From the NCBI RefSeq assembly GCF_052857255.1, contig NC_135505.1:57345368-57409367 (forward strand): a stretch of 64,000 nucleotides of DNA, given 5' to 3'. Below the pieces are notes generated by a model. It made no database searches and was not told the origin of the DNA. It saw only the letters and a program-made list of their open reading frames with translations. The DNA is from Amblyomma americanum. Lineage: Eukaryota; Arthropoda; Arachnida; Ixodida; Ixodidae. Each line of letters opens with the position of its first letter. Within the stretch, counting starts at the first letter, position 1. The position numbers were made by a program, and so were the translations under genes. This document shows positions 45,271 through 57,517 of the stretch, one piece after another.

Positions 45271-45326
45271 AGGCAGCAACCTCTGGAGGTGAGGTTGCTC
45301 ACGAGCTAAACGCCGAAGATCCTCCA
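45261..45326 (+). promoter_or_regulatory. Programmed -1 ribosomal frameshift signal (gag to pol)
   Basis: The heptamer GGGAAAC (45261-45267) sits in gag phase as G GGA AAC just before the gag stop TAA. A 7-base spacer leads to a 9-bp perfect stem (ends at 45275 and 45299; arms GCAACCTC 45276-45283 and GAGGTTGC 45291-45298). Loop bases GGAGG (45285-45289) can pair with CCTCC (45321-45325) to make an H-type pseudoknot. Slipping back one base here enters the pol frame, which is closed upstream by TAG at 45258, so the overlap is only ten bases. Confidence 0.88.
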
Positions 45327-48300
45327 CCGACCACACCCCATGAAGACGCTGCACCCGCGACGCCGCATGAAGAACCGACACTCGCTGCACCGACGCCGCA
45401 CACAATGAGAACCTCGACCACGACGCAAGCTACCTTGAAATCGACGCCGCCACCCAGAGGAGCTTCGACCACACGCCCAACCCGTGACTCGCATACGCGA
45501 CGAAGCCGTGACCCGACGCCGAGAGCGACATGCAATGCAAGAGCCAGGACCTCCGACCTAGAAGTGACTATCGACGGCCGGAAAGCTACCGCTCTAGTTG
45601 ACACAGGAGCCGATTACTCGGTGATGAATGGAACATTCGCTGCGCAGCTCAGAAAAGTCACAACGGCTTGGGACGGCCCACAAATTCGCACCGCTGGCGG
45701 CCACCTCATTACGCCATCAGGACGATGCACAGCGCGAGTGACTGTCAAAGGACATACCTATCCTGCGACCTTTGTTGTGCTACCGCAATGCTCCCGCGAA
45801 GTGATCTTGGGTATGGATTTCCTTAATGAGCATCAGGCGATCATCGACCTGCGATCCAAGCTGATCACGCTTTCGGCGGACGAAGCCATCGTTTCGATGA
45901 AAACTCGGGAAAATCACGTTGCCCTAAGTGTCCTGGAGGAAGAAGTGAGCGTCCCACCCCGTTCAAGCGTTATCGTGACCGTAGGCGCCACGAAAGCCAT
46001 AAACACTGAAGCCATCATCGAGGGGAACATGCAGTTGCTACTAGACCGAGGAATCAGCATCGCAAGAGGCATCGCACATTTCCGCAATGGCCAGGCCGAA
46101 GTACTGCTGACTAACTTCAGCGAAGAATACCGGCATATTAACAGAGGAACGACGATTGCTTTCTACGACGAAATATCTGACGTACGAGATTCCTTCGCCC
46201 CCTCCGACCCCTCCGCAGAAGATCCGCCTGACCAAGAGAACTCGCCCACTTTCGACATCAACCCAGCCCTGCACCGGAACAGACAAGACCAGATCCGCAA
46301 TCTGCTTCAAAACTACAGTGGGTGCTTTTCGACATCGCCGAAGGTGCGACAGACGCCAATTGCCAAGCATCGCATTATAACGGATCAACACGTCCGACCT
46401 CTCCGTCAAAGCCCCTACCGTGTGTCTCCGCGAGAACGACAAGCCATCCGGGACCAAGTCGAAGAAATGCTTCGCGACGACGTCATCCAGCCTTCAAACA
46501 GCCCATGGGCGGCACCGGTTGTTCTAGTGAGAAAGAAAGACGGCGCACTTCGATTCTGCGTGGATTACCGCCGCTTGAACAACATAACAAAGAAGGACGT
46601 CTACCCCCTCCCCCGCATCGACGACACACTGGACCGCCTCTGCAACGCCAAATATTTCTCATCGATGGACCTCAAGAGCGGCTACTGGCAAATTGAGGTC
46701 GACGAAAGAGATCGCGAGAAGACAGCATTCATAACTCCGGATGGGCTGTTTGAGTTCAAGGTGATGCCATTTGGTCTCTGTTCCGCACCAGCGACGTTTC
46801 AGCGAGTAATGGATACAGTGCTGGCAGGCCTGAAGTGGCAGATTTGTCTGGTATATTTAGATGACGTCGTTGTCTTCGCCTCGAACTTTGAAGAGCACCT
46901 CAAAAGACTTCGAACAGTACTAGACGCAATCAAGTCGTATGGCCTAACCTTGAAAGCAGAGAAATGCCACTTTGCCTACGAAGAGCTGCTGTTTCTAGGC
47001 CACATCGTTAGCAAGGAAGGAGTACGCCCAGACCCGCAGAAAACAGCTGCCATTGAACAGTTTCAACCGCCGGCCGATAAAAAAGCAGTGCGCAGATTTC
47101 TCGGACTATGCGCATATTACCGTCGATTTGTGAAAAACTTTTCGCGCATCGCCGAGCCCCTGACCCAACTGACGAAGGCAGACGTGCCGTTTAAATGGGA
47201 AGCGCCGCAAGCAGAAGCCTTCAAGGAACTTCAGCGTCGTTTACAGTCCCCACCGATCCTTGCGCATTTTGATGAAAACGCCGATACTGAAGTTCATACC
47301 GACGAAAGCAGCGTGGGACTAGGCGCCGTTCTCGTTCAAAAAAGTGACGGGCTGGAGAAGGTCATCGCATACGCTAGCCGTTCCCTTTCCAAGGCCGAGG
47401 CTAACTATTCGACTACTGAGAAGGAGTGCCTTGCCATCATCTGGGCAACGTCGAAATTCCGCCCCTACCTCTACGGACGGCCGTTCAAGGTGGTCAGCGA
47501 CCACCACGCGCTCTGCTGGCTTGCCAATTTGAAAGATCCCTCTGGCCGACTCGCTCGATAGAGTCTGCGTCTCCAGGAGTTTGACGTCACCGTCGTTTAC
47601 AAGTCCGGACGCAAGCACACTGACGCCGATTGCCTCTCACGAGCCCCTGTAGATGCACCGCCGCTGGACGACGATGAGGACGCCTTCCTGGGACCCATCA
47701 GCGCAAGCTCTTTTGCTCAGCAGCAACGCTCGGACCCCAACCTAAAAGGCCTCATCGAGTACCTGGAAGGCAAGGTTTCTTCACCCCCCGCTTCATTCAA
47801 GCGAGGACTGTCTTCTTTCTGTGTGCAGAATGAGGTCCTTGTGAAGAAGAACTTTACAGCGAACAAAACAGCCTACCTCCTTGTTGTAGCTACTTGTCTC
47901 CGCGAAGAAGTTCTACAGGCTTCACACGACGAGCCGACAGCTGGACATCTCGGGTTTACTCGCACCCTCCGCCGCATTCAAGACAAGTATTACTGGCCCC
48001 GACTGTCTGCCGATGTTGCACACTATGTGAAAACATGCCGAGATTGTCAGCGACGAAAGACTCCTCCCACACGACCAGCAGGATTTCTGAACCCCATTGA
48101 ACCTCCCGCAAGACCCTTTCAGCAGATTGGCATGGACTTGCTTGGCCCTTTTCCAACGTCAACATCTGGAAAGAAGTGGATCATCATAGCGACCGACTAC
48201 CTGACCCGCTACGCCGAGGCGAAAGACCAACCGAACGGAACAGCAGCAGAAGTGGCCAAATTTTTCGTGGAGTGCATTCTTCTTCGACACGGCGCCCCCG

Positions 48301-48971
48301 ATGTGCTCATCACGGACAGAGGAACAGCATTTACGGCGGAACTCAGGCAAGCCATCCTGCGCTACAGCCAAACCAGCCACCGGAGGACAACTGCATACCA
48401 TCCGCAGACCAACGGACTGACCGAGCGCCTGAACAAAACCATCGCCGATATGCTCGCTATGTATGTCGATGCCGAACATAAAACCTGGGATGTCATCCTG
48501 CCTTACGTCGTCTTCGCCTACAACACCGCAGTGCAGGAGACCACCCAGATGACGCCTTTTAGGCTCGTCCATGGCATTGATGCCACGACCACGCTAGACG
48601 CCATGCTGCCCAACGTTACAGAAGAAGAGAACGTCGACGTTGCCGCCTACCTTCAACGCGCAGAAGAAGCTCGAAGGCTTGCCCGATTACGGATCAAAGA
48701 TCAGCAGCGGTCCGACGCCAGACGCTACAACCTACGAAGACGCAACGCGGAATACAAGCCAGGAGACCAAGTCTGGGTGTGGACGCCCATTCGCCGCCGT
48801 GGATTGAGTGAAAAGCTTTTGCGCCGCTATTTCGGCCCGTAAAAGGTTCTTCGTCGGCTGGGTGAACTGGATTATGAAGTCATCCCTGACGCAATGACTG
48901 CATCCCAGCGACGCCGCGTACGACCAGAAGTTGTCCATGTAGTCCGTCTGAAGCCGTATTATGCGCGCTAA
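45261..48971 (+). pseudogene. pol: Pol (protease, RT, RNase H, integrase), two nonsense codons
   Basis: Entered by -1 frameshift from gag. Protease active site is DTGA at 45600-45611 ([13 protein letters not shown]). RT has YLDD at 46854-46865. RNase H is at about 47270-47640 ([25 protein letters not shown]). Integrase has the H2C2 finger (HDEPTAGHLG ... CRDCQRRK) and DDE residues in GMDLLGPFP, LITDRGTAF and NGLTERLNK; a C-terminal basic domain ends at TAA 48969-48971. TAG at 47559-47561 falls in RNase H at a position where the outer element's related frame (567-1076) has Trp; TAA at 48840-48842 falls in the integrase C-terminal domain. The frame is otherwise continuous. No chromodomain seen. 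Confidence 0.93.
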
Positions 48972-49067
48972 AGGCCGCTGCATTTCCATGCTCTATTTTC
49001 GCAAGATCCGTTTTTTTTCCCTTACTAGTCGCATTATTTGTTTTAATGCATCGGGTCGATGCTTCTT

Positions 49068-49081
49068 TGAGAGGGGAGTAA
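49068..49081 (+). other. Purine-rich tract before the 3' LTR
   Basis: GAGAGGGGAGTAA ends at the LTR start; suits the plus-strand primer although the last bases include a T. Confidence 0.65.
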
Positions 49082-49454
49082 TGCCGCCAATATTTGCAGT
49101 GTTTGTTCGTTTTTCAAATCTGCCGCGACACCACCTTATCGCTTTGTTTGCGACGCAAGACGCGACTAGATTTATCTCGATTGATCGCAGCCAGGCAAAG
49201 CTGATTCTACGTTGTTCCGGAATGTTCTAGTAACTTTGCGTCCTTTATCTCGAATGTTCGCTATCAGCTTTAAATTGAGCACGGCCGACAGCGGCGGGCA
49301 TTCTGTTCGACGACCGCCGAGCACGCTTGTCGCTTCGCCGCCACCGAGTGATTCAGTCCATTTTGGGTGCAAGTCAGCCCAATAAACAGTTCTTTTAGAA
49401 GACCGTTTCGTCCGTCTTCATCGCTGCTTTGACTGCCGTCACCACTACGTGACA
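49082..49454 (+). repeat. 3' LTR (373 bp)
   Basis: Matches the 5' LTR except for five substitutions and one missing C next to the AATAAA (49381-49386). Followed by ATAT. Confidence 0.95.
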
Positions 49455-51651
49455 ATATCAAACGCCTTCAGGGCTAAAGACAGAAGACGCTAAAGAGAAT
49501 TAGGAAATCACTACAGGCAATACGTTCCTGCACATACCTCTTTTAGGCTCACGTTTGCAAAACCTTTCGGTGGCTCCCAAGAGTTCTTTCCCATAGCGGT
49601 GCAGATGCAGAGAAAAGCAAGCGTGCCAGCGAACATGAGCTGCTCCATGTTGCACACTGAAAAACTTTTGGCTTTCACGTTTTATATGCTCACAGTAATG
49701 GAAATTTTCCGTTGGCAGGGCAAAGTAGAATGCTCTCTCGCCACATGTGAACCTTGGAAAAGCATAAACCATGCACCTTAAAGACCAATTTAGGATTTAA
49801 AGCATGTGCTATATATTCCATTCATGTTATTTATCTTGTAAATGTATCACGGTAAGTGAGGAAGTTCAGTTTTTATTTAAAGAAGAAAACAAGAAACTGC
49901 TTGAGCCGGCTAAGAATTTGAAGCATACATCATCTTAATGAAGTCTTTAGTTGAAAACGACTTAAAATGACCTATAACGACAACGTTAGAATTGACGGGT
50001 CGTATCTTAGCGACCGCAAGGCATTTACTACGTTCCGGAGCATCCAGCCTCTGAAGAGATTTAAATATCATAACTATTTGTTCGCTGCCACAGTGGGCTA
50101 GTCGCAGAAAGTCGTACGCTGTGGGTTACGCACAGCCTTTGTTACAGAGCTATAGGTTCGCCTCAAAAGGTGCTGCGGTCGCATCATCTGTTGAACTATG
50201 GTGATACCACGACAACTTTCACGAAACTACTACAGTTAGCTTCGAAAGCATACTTCATTAGATGGTTTCAAAAGCCGATTTATTTTTGCTACACCCATGA
50301 ATGCATGCCGGTGAGCAGGTACTCTCTAGGCACTGGCATGGCTACATGGAAACGTGAGGAGATTGCCTGAACTTCCACCTTCAAGGCTACAGTCACATAG
50401 AGATAGGCCCGAACTTATTTTAGCATCGCCTCAGACGAAGACCTGTCTTGAAGCCTCCGATAAAATATTTTATACTAGAATGCGTGGAACGATATTGTAA
50501 ACATTTTATTAAGCGCCACTGGAGCAGCCATATCTAAAAAACAATCCCGTCTCCTCATGAGCAACCAAATAACGTTCTTTAGAAAGAATTCAGCATGACC
50601 TTTCCATACTGTATCTTTTTCTAAATAAAGTGCTTTTAACTATCGCTTTTTTATTAGATATAGTAAGGTAAAGGTCAAAGCTATTGTCTTCTTAAGAAAT
50701 TTGTACGCACCATTTAACGGAAACCTTTGAAACACGCCAGAACGACCTCAAATTATAGGGTGTTTTATTCCGTCGCTGACGCCGCAATTTTATAATGCTT
50801 TTCAAGGTTTCGGAAAGCTCCGAGGGTGCAGTAACGCAATTATAAACTTTTAGTCGCCAAATAGAAGCTTTGTTGAAAATAGCATGTGTTAGCACTTACC
50901 GCCTTTTGCTTGTCGTCAGGCGTGACGCTCTTTTGAGTCCTTCAGTGAAATGACTCTGTACAAATATCAATCATTGTACTTAGAAAAATGTTAGGATGTG
51001 ACAAAATAGATTTTCTGGAAGACGAGCTGCGCGAAGCTAACTGTTCGTTGCAAAATATCGTACATAAAGGTAAGAGCAAGGGTAAGAAATATATTCTTCA
51101 AAAACGATCGTTGAAAACATGACATTTTTGTTCACATATATAGAAAAGACAGAGAGAGAGATAATGGAACCCGTTTCACGTCATCAAGTTGGGCGAGAAA
51201 TGTGCCAGAACGCCGCCTATTTGGCTTTTACTGAACGGGAACACTTTTCCAGAAGGGCCGTTGTAAAATTCTATTAACTTTCCACACGCTATTCTTCAAC
51301 ATGCTTGTGTGTAACCGTTCGAAGTTTTAGGCCGTGATTTTGAACCTTGCCGTTTAATTGCCATTGATGTTGGCGCTCATTGTTGTTATGCCCCACTCAT
51401 GCCTGTCTTTCAATTAATCATGACGCATCACAATTTTTATGGGTTGCGTTTAAGTTGCCGTTTAGGAAAATCTTAACGGTTCTTGAGTAACCAAGTTTCA
51501 TGATTAATAGTGATAGTAATGACGTCATAAGCACGGCCAATTTTTAAAATCTGGAGACTGGATTGTTCGAGTACTGTCCTTCTCATTACGTTATGAGATT
51601 ATACCAGCCCTTTAGTCCGGCTGATTGTTGTTTTTCATTTCGGTCTTCATG

Positions 51652-52383
51652 TGTGACACTCTTATGTGGCAGCCAGCCGGAGAATGGTGCTTGATGACCG
51701 ATGGCAAAGAAATGATTTAATGGCTGTTATCCTAGCACGAGCTCTCCGTCCCGCGGCACAGCTAGCTACGTCTCCGTGACACTACCCGGGGGACAAGCGA
51801 TCGTTCCGATCGTAAATGGAAAACACTGACGTGGAGACTGGTGAAAATTTGATTGCTTGAGAGGAAGGTACAAAAAAAATGGCAAGGTGGTGAAGAGCTG
51901 GCTGCCAGGACGAAAATGCTGGGTAAATTTGTCCTGGTCCACGAAGCTTCCAGGCCACAGGCCACCATGAGCCGACGGCCGAGGTCCCTGTACAGGGGTG
52001 CGGTGTCCTTACTCGTAGCCGGCGTATCGGGTCAGCGGAGTCGGTAGGTCAGGTCCGTGCATAGGCTGCAATTGGTCGTGTCGGATGGTCGGGACGGGGG
52101 ACAAGGCGGGGCAGCAACGGCGAGGTATGTTCGGGTCTGACAGGCTCGGGTAAAGCCGGGCGACGTGGACCAGTTATCCGGAGCGGACGGCAGAACGCAG
52201 ACATAGGGCTCCGAAGCACGATGGCCAGGAGAATGAGAGTTCTATGATACCCCTCAAGCTACACCAGATATTACGTGGAAGCCGGCCGAAGCGTGATCAC
52301 CGATGGCACAAATATGATTTGAATGGCTGCCTCGTGCTAGTGCTCCGTCGCGTGCCACTGCCAGCTTCGTCTTCTTTGTGACA
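51652..52383 (-). mobile_element. Miniature LTR-flanked element (TRIM-like), left-arm copy
   Basis: Minus strand. LTR-like direct repeats at about 52259-52383 and 51652-51781 both start TGTCAC, share GCCATTxAAATCAT, GCCATCGGT and GATCA-type words, and end near GTGT-CA/TAG. The ~480 bp between is GC-rich and has no retroelement protein. Size and structure suit a terminal-repeat retrotransposon in miniature. A matching copy is in the right arm at 57518-58219, so it was present before the duplication. Target duplication not clear. Confidence 0.6.
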
Positions 52384-52800
52384 ATATCACCTCCTTCGCA
52401 TTTACTCTTATTGCCTGTTGTTTTCCCTTCGACCACCTATTTTGGCATAGTGCGTTTTACTTTCTCATATTTGCATTTACTCAGGTTTTTTACGTGTGTC
52501 CATCATCGTACATTTCTTCTTTCTTTTACAAGAAGCGTGCAGTTGCACGATGTCCTAACGCACCGTTCTTTTCGCTTCCCTTGTCTGCTCATCAAGTTTC
52601 TGTTTTGGCGCTTCTGGTCTCTAGCAGTTCTAAATTTTTATACTGTACATTTTTCTCCCCTATGTAACCTTCCACTCCTGTCTAGTTCATGATTAAGCAG
52701 TGCGTAAGTGATTATTTTGTAAAGAGGAAGTTGTTCGGCAGCTGCAGTGGCGGAACTGGCATGCGCAGCGAGAAGAGAGCGTCAGGTGTTTGGGGACCAG

Positions 52801-55069
52801 TCCTGTCCTTTCGTGCTCTACACGGCCTTCACAACGGATCTCACACGTATAAAGCTAGTTTCAATCTATACACGCGGGAGTGTAAAAGGTGGCCACGAGT
52901 TTCCGTTCCCGAATTTACCAGCCTGTGCTTCCAGGACTTGAATAAGCAGCCTGCGCCCGCGGCGTTGTACTTCTTTCTTCGGATCTTCTCCTGGTGCTTT
53001 TCGCGCTCTCCTAAAATTTTCTCGAACATGAACGAACTAGACTGTAGAAACATTCTCCTAAAATATTGCAAAGTCTAGCACCAATATGCAAATTGTGACA
53101 TGCATCAAGCAGTACACAAAGGCGATATAACCGGCTTCCAGAAAAACTCAAATGCAGACGATAAGCGCCGTTAAGTGAAGTGCCATTTGCAGCGGCGCGT
53201 AGCGCAGCTCGACATATCGAACAAACGGCTAAGCTTGAGCTGTATAGAGGACTTTGCTTTATTTATACAGACTATTTTCTAGGGAATATCTTGTGTCGGT
53301 ATAGCCAATAATTGGCCGGGATTGATGTATCGAGTTTTAACTGCTAATATATTTTTAAGTGAACTGTAGATACTGTACAACGCAGAAGAGTCAAAATACA
53401 ATTGCGGTCTTATGCCGTCCACATATTTGCAGTAAATCCGAGCAAGCTTGTTGTACGAAACGATATATATTTGGTTTGCTTTGTTTCACGAAATGTGCTC
53501 TTGGTTTCCACAGTGGACTCTTCATCCTCGAGTCATATTTTGAGGTCGCGGGGCACGCCAGTCTCGTTTCCCCGTCTGTCTTCAGGAAGTTTAAAATATG
53601 CTGCAGCGAGTTATTATGTTTATGTTCCACCAAACAAAATTTATGAGGAACTTACTAGGGGCTTAAATTTCACTCGGATAATTGTATTTTTGTACTTTTT
53701 TAAATTCAAGCCACCTTAGCAGCCTTTTCTTTTTTCCGAGCATGCATGCCGCTCATAAGCATGCAGTTCGACAGTGCGACGAATGCTGGGTTTCTCTGCC
53801 ACTTTGCAGGAATAAACAATAACTTCCGAAAATTCGTGAAAAACACGATGTTCTATGGCTGCCATTGCATTCTCTCTAAAATGCTCGAAAAAAAATAGTA
53901 TGCAGACATGCAACGTGCCTCAAAAATGATGAAACTCAATTAATACTGACTGTTTGTAAAAGCAAATATCTCCTCTTTGAAGTTACAGCCCCATTAGTCC
54001 GAAAACCAAATGGGTACACCATATATGGATATTGAGACAACCGTCGATTTTAGCATTTCAACAGCCGAAAAGACACTTCAGAGAAACGAACGGTTTTACA
54101 GAGCCTAACATGAGAATCCCTGATTAAACCCGTCCAGAACGCCGGAGAACTTCGAAGCCAGCGCTCTGAATTGAGGTGTCGTAATGAAAGGAGCTCGAGT
54201 CGTGCACTGTGAATATTTAGGAAGAAGTTCCCGTATAAATTGCGGGCAGGCGATCTAAATACGACCACCAATCTACAGTTGGAAATCAGTACCAGCTTGG
54301 CTTGTCGTGAAGGTTTATTTCAATGTATTATGATAAAACGTTCCTTCTACGACACAAGGAGCCACAAGCTTTTAGTGAATTAAAACCTCCAGCTTTTTTC
54401 GCGTGTCAAGGGCTTCTTGAAAACTGTGGAGGGCCACTTTTGAAGCAAAATCGTTCGGAAGTAGTTTGAGAACGAAAGGATAGCCATAGGCCAAAACGTA
54501 TAAGGAAAGCCAGACACAAAACACTATCTTACGGGAGTATGGGCGATGATGACGTAAAGGAGACTGAGAGGAACATGGACCTATCAGAGACAGCTTCCAG
54601 TGATCTTCACTCAGGTCATCTTCATTTATTGTCAGCTGTCACGAAGAATAAAAAAAACAACATTAAACACTTCAGCAACAAGATGGCACCCCAACTTGGC
54701 TTCCTTTAAACTGTCAGATATGGAAAGTGGTACAGCGTAATTGCGGCCGGAGTAGAAGGTTTAGTACCAATACGTGATCATACCGGGAATGGCATCTTCT
54801 ATTGTGTTTGCAGTGGCCGCGCGAATGTTTCATTGCACGTCAACGTGTCCTTAAAACATCTCCGCTTAGGACTCTTTTTGGGCTTGAGAAGGTATGAGGT
54901 GCCGTAATGTTGTACAGTGGTACGGCACTCCAACTAATGTCCTTTTGCAAAGACTTGAATTCTGGTGTATTAATGCCTTAATACAGGAATTTCATTGCAT
55001 ACGTTGTAGATAATACTGTTTCATAGCAAATATTTTTGTTGAGAACAGACCCACTTCCAAGGCAAGCAG
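52801..55069. other. Spacer of the inverted duplication, first part
   Basis: No partner in the other arm. A 129-codon plus frame (52689-53078) starts inside the arm and has no recognised domain. No gene called. Confidence 0.45.
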
Positions 55070-55880
55070 GACTGCAGCCTCTGGTATTGTTACGGAGCAG
55101 AAGACCACAAAATGAGCAGTGGCGCGGCAGGCAGCGCTAGCGATAGGCCCATTGCCATTAAATCCTGCCGTTGCCATCAGTCATTTTGTCCTGTCTCCAT
55201 CGGCTTGTAATCGCGTAAAATTTGGTTTGGTTTTTGCGGTTTAACGTCCTAAAACGACTGAGGCTATGAGGGAGCCATAGTGAAGGGTTCCGGAAATTTC
55301 GACCAACTGGCGTTTTGCCTCCATTTAAATTAGACCGCCGCGGCCGGGATCAAACCCGCTTGTTTCTGTTTAGCAGCCGTGACCATTTAGCCACCTCGAG
55401 GGCGAGGTAATCATCGCCACTCTGGTCCTGAAACTTTGGTGTGCTGCGCCTGCCATGGTCATCGTCCTTTTGTTCCAGGTCCGCACCGCCCGGCTGTGCC
55501 CCACGCCGCCTGACCAGAATCGATCTTGCCGTTGGCCCAATCCCGTCTCCCGCCCCGATCATAAGACACGACGAACAATCCTTGTGACGAGACCCATAAG
55601 CGACCCTACCGATCCGAGACACGTGAGCACACAGCCACCCTGCCCATGCCGTTTGATGCACCCATGGCCTTCGACCATCGGCTCAATGTGACCTGTGTGC
55701 CGGAAGCATTGTGGACGAGCGTTCATCGATCATCATCTGCTAATCTCTTTCATCACGGCGGCAAACAATCCATCTTGTCACGCCCATCGTCATGTCCTCC
55801 CTTTTGTCGTCACTGCCATTCTTCGAGTTAGCGCGATCGGGTCGAATGCTCGGGGACACCGGGTGCTATCAGAAACTAGA
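55070..55880 (+). mobile_element. Diverged relative of the TRIM-like element
   Basis: Shows the same order of features as 57518-58219: an LTR-like start with GCAGTGGCGCGGCAGGCAG and GCCATTAAAT, then a GC-rich core with CCGCCCGGCTG and GACACGACGAAC words, then a CATGG/CTGTG block. Much more diverged, with a SINE at 55221-55404 inside. Ends are approximate. Confidence 0.4.
55221..55404 (-). mobile_element. Ruka-like SINE (minus strand)
   Basis: On the minus strand it starts near the tRNA-like head (GGGTTTGATCCCGGCCGCGG, box B-like) and ends CGTTAAACCGCAAAAACCAAACC, the same end as the SINE at 11363-11599. Part of the body is missing. Confidence 0.78.
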
Positions 55881-57149
55881 AGACTGCAAAGTGGCCAGTA
55901 GAGGACTCACGCTAGTCCTGCAAGTATTAAATCATTATATTGCCATCTGTGATGTAAATCTGTGTTCGTCGGCTTGGCGCAACGGAACATTATAGAGGGC
56001 TGGAGAACTCAACTGAAACATTTTCCACGTCTTGTTTAGACGAATTTCAGTTTTCGCTACATCACAAGAGAACTTCCCGACTGCAGACAGTGACAAGTAG
56101 TTTCTCATTAAACGCCATCTGTCTCCACTGTCTTCTAATTATGCCCAGTCGACAGAAAGCCGATAGCGAAGCTTGGAACGGAATGCTTCCTTCAGAAACC
56201 ATGAAGAGTTTTTACTGAGGTTCCGTATATTCACTCTTTGTTTTGGTGCTAATGTACGTGCTCTCCCTGACCAGCTTGAAGAGTCCTAGAGTGCTTGGCT
56301 GAGGGCAAATCAACAAAGTAACCGGCCGGTAAACGGTTCGCAGCCAAGAACCTGTCCCAAAAACTCCCACTGAACTCTCACGTTATGAGGGCCCTCATCT
56401 CACAGAGCTATGTGGGCGAGTAGAGTGCTAATTACGTCACCAGTTCATTCTTCTAGAGATCAAACCTAGTACTTTCGTATCCACGGAACATGCAGGAATA
56501 ACATCACCGTATGGAGAAAGAATTTCAGCTTTGCAGTTTTTGGCGTTTACTCTTGCATTTATATCTCAAAGACAACGGGGGTAATCGACGCTTAATACGA
56601 ATAATCGACAACACAGCCGAAAGCTATTGTATTCTGATCAGGCCAAGGACACTACGTTTCGGGATGGTGAGGAATTCTACATGTAAAAAAAACGCCGCTC
56701 TTTGTGAGAATTCGAGGTGGAACAAAAAACGCACATATCGCTGTGCATAAAATGGACGACCATGCTCAAGCGCACCAATCTTTTAGCCTATATTAGCAAG
56801 GATTTTATAGTTTCGCTCAGGACGATATGATAAGGGACAATGGAAATATGAGTCTTGCTTTTCTCGTCCATGCAGCAACTGAAAAGTAACTGTAGCATAT
56901 TAGAAATGCGTGACATATTATCATTAAGGATTGTTGCCGAACCAGTTGGTAAATGATATCACCGCAAAACAGTGCGCTTACACGGGAGAAAGAAAGAAGA
57001 CACACACACAGCGCTGACTTACAACTGCAGGTTGATTGCTTTTGCTCGCAATAAGTACCGGAAAGGAAAACGATAAACAAAAGAAGGCGAGGAAGAGTTC
57101 CTTCTGTCACATCATGTCGTCATGGTTATTCAAGATATTGAATCTCTTC
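55881..57149. other. Spacer of the inverted duplication, second part
   Basis: No gene or repeat family recognised. Contains a short CA run near 57000. The right arm starts at about 57150. Confidence 0.45.
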
Positions 57150-57517
57150 TCTTGTGAATGCCATTGATGGCGTCATCTGGCGCTTTGTGCTGGCAGCGCA
57201 TGTCAGCTCGGTCGCTGCAGCTGCCGAACATCCTCTTTACAAAATAATCACTGACGCGCTGCCGACTCGTAAAAAAGACAGTAAGGGAAGGTTACATAGG
57301 GAAGAAAAATCCAAAATTCAAAAATTTCACACTGCTAGAGACCAGTTGCACCAACATAGAAACCCTATGAGCAGACAAGAGAAGCGAAAAGAAGGGCTTG
57401 TTATGATATCGTACAACTGCATGCTTCATGTAAAAACAAGAACACATGTACTAAGATGGACACGTAAAAAACCTGAGTTAATGCAAATATGAGGGATTAG
57501 AACGCACTATAGTTAGA

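Larger units (their letters stand above)
43517..49454 (+). mobile_element. Nearly intact Ty3/gypsy retrotransposon (5.94 kb)
   Basis: LTRs of 374 and 373 bp (43517-43890, 49082-49454) differ by five substitutions and one deleted C, so insertion was recent. gag (43918-45270) and pol (45261-48971) overlap in the -1 frame. Domain order is protease, RT, RNase H, integrase; there is no envelope gene. gag is open; pol has two in-frame nonsense codons and no frameshifts that I can see. The target is a 4-bp ATAT. Confidence 0.96.
38626..52800 (+). repeat. Left arm of large inverted duplication
   Basis: Reads collinearly with the reverse complement of 57150-64000. Matched blocks: 38626-39210 with about 63975-63394; 39480-39772 with 63393-63107; 41062-43512 with 63106-60628; 49459-52383 with 60623-57518; and 52440-52800 with 57480-57150. 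Left-only sequence is the gypsy element (43517-49454), a SINE (39222-39478) and 39773-41061. Blocks aligned by eye agree at roughly four bases in five or better. Confidence 0.9.

Noticed and set aside
48972..49081. An envelope gene after pol
   Set aside because: Only about 110 bp lie between the pol stop and the 3' LTR.
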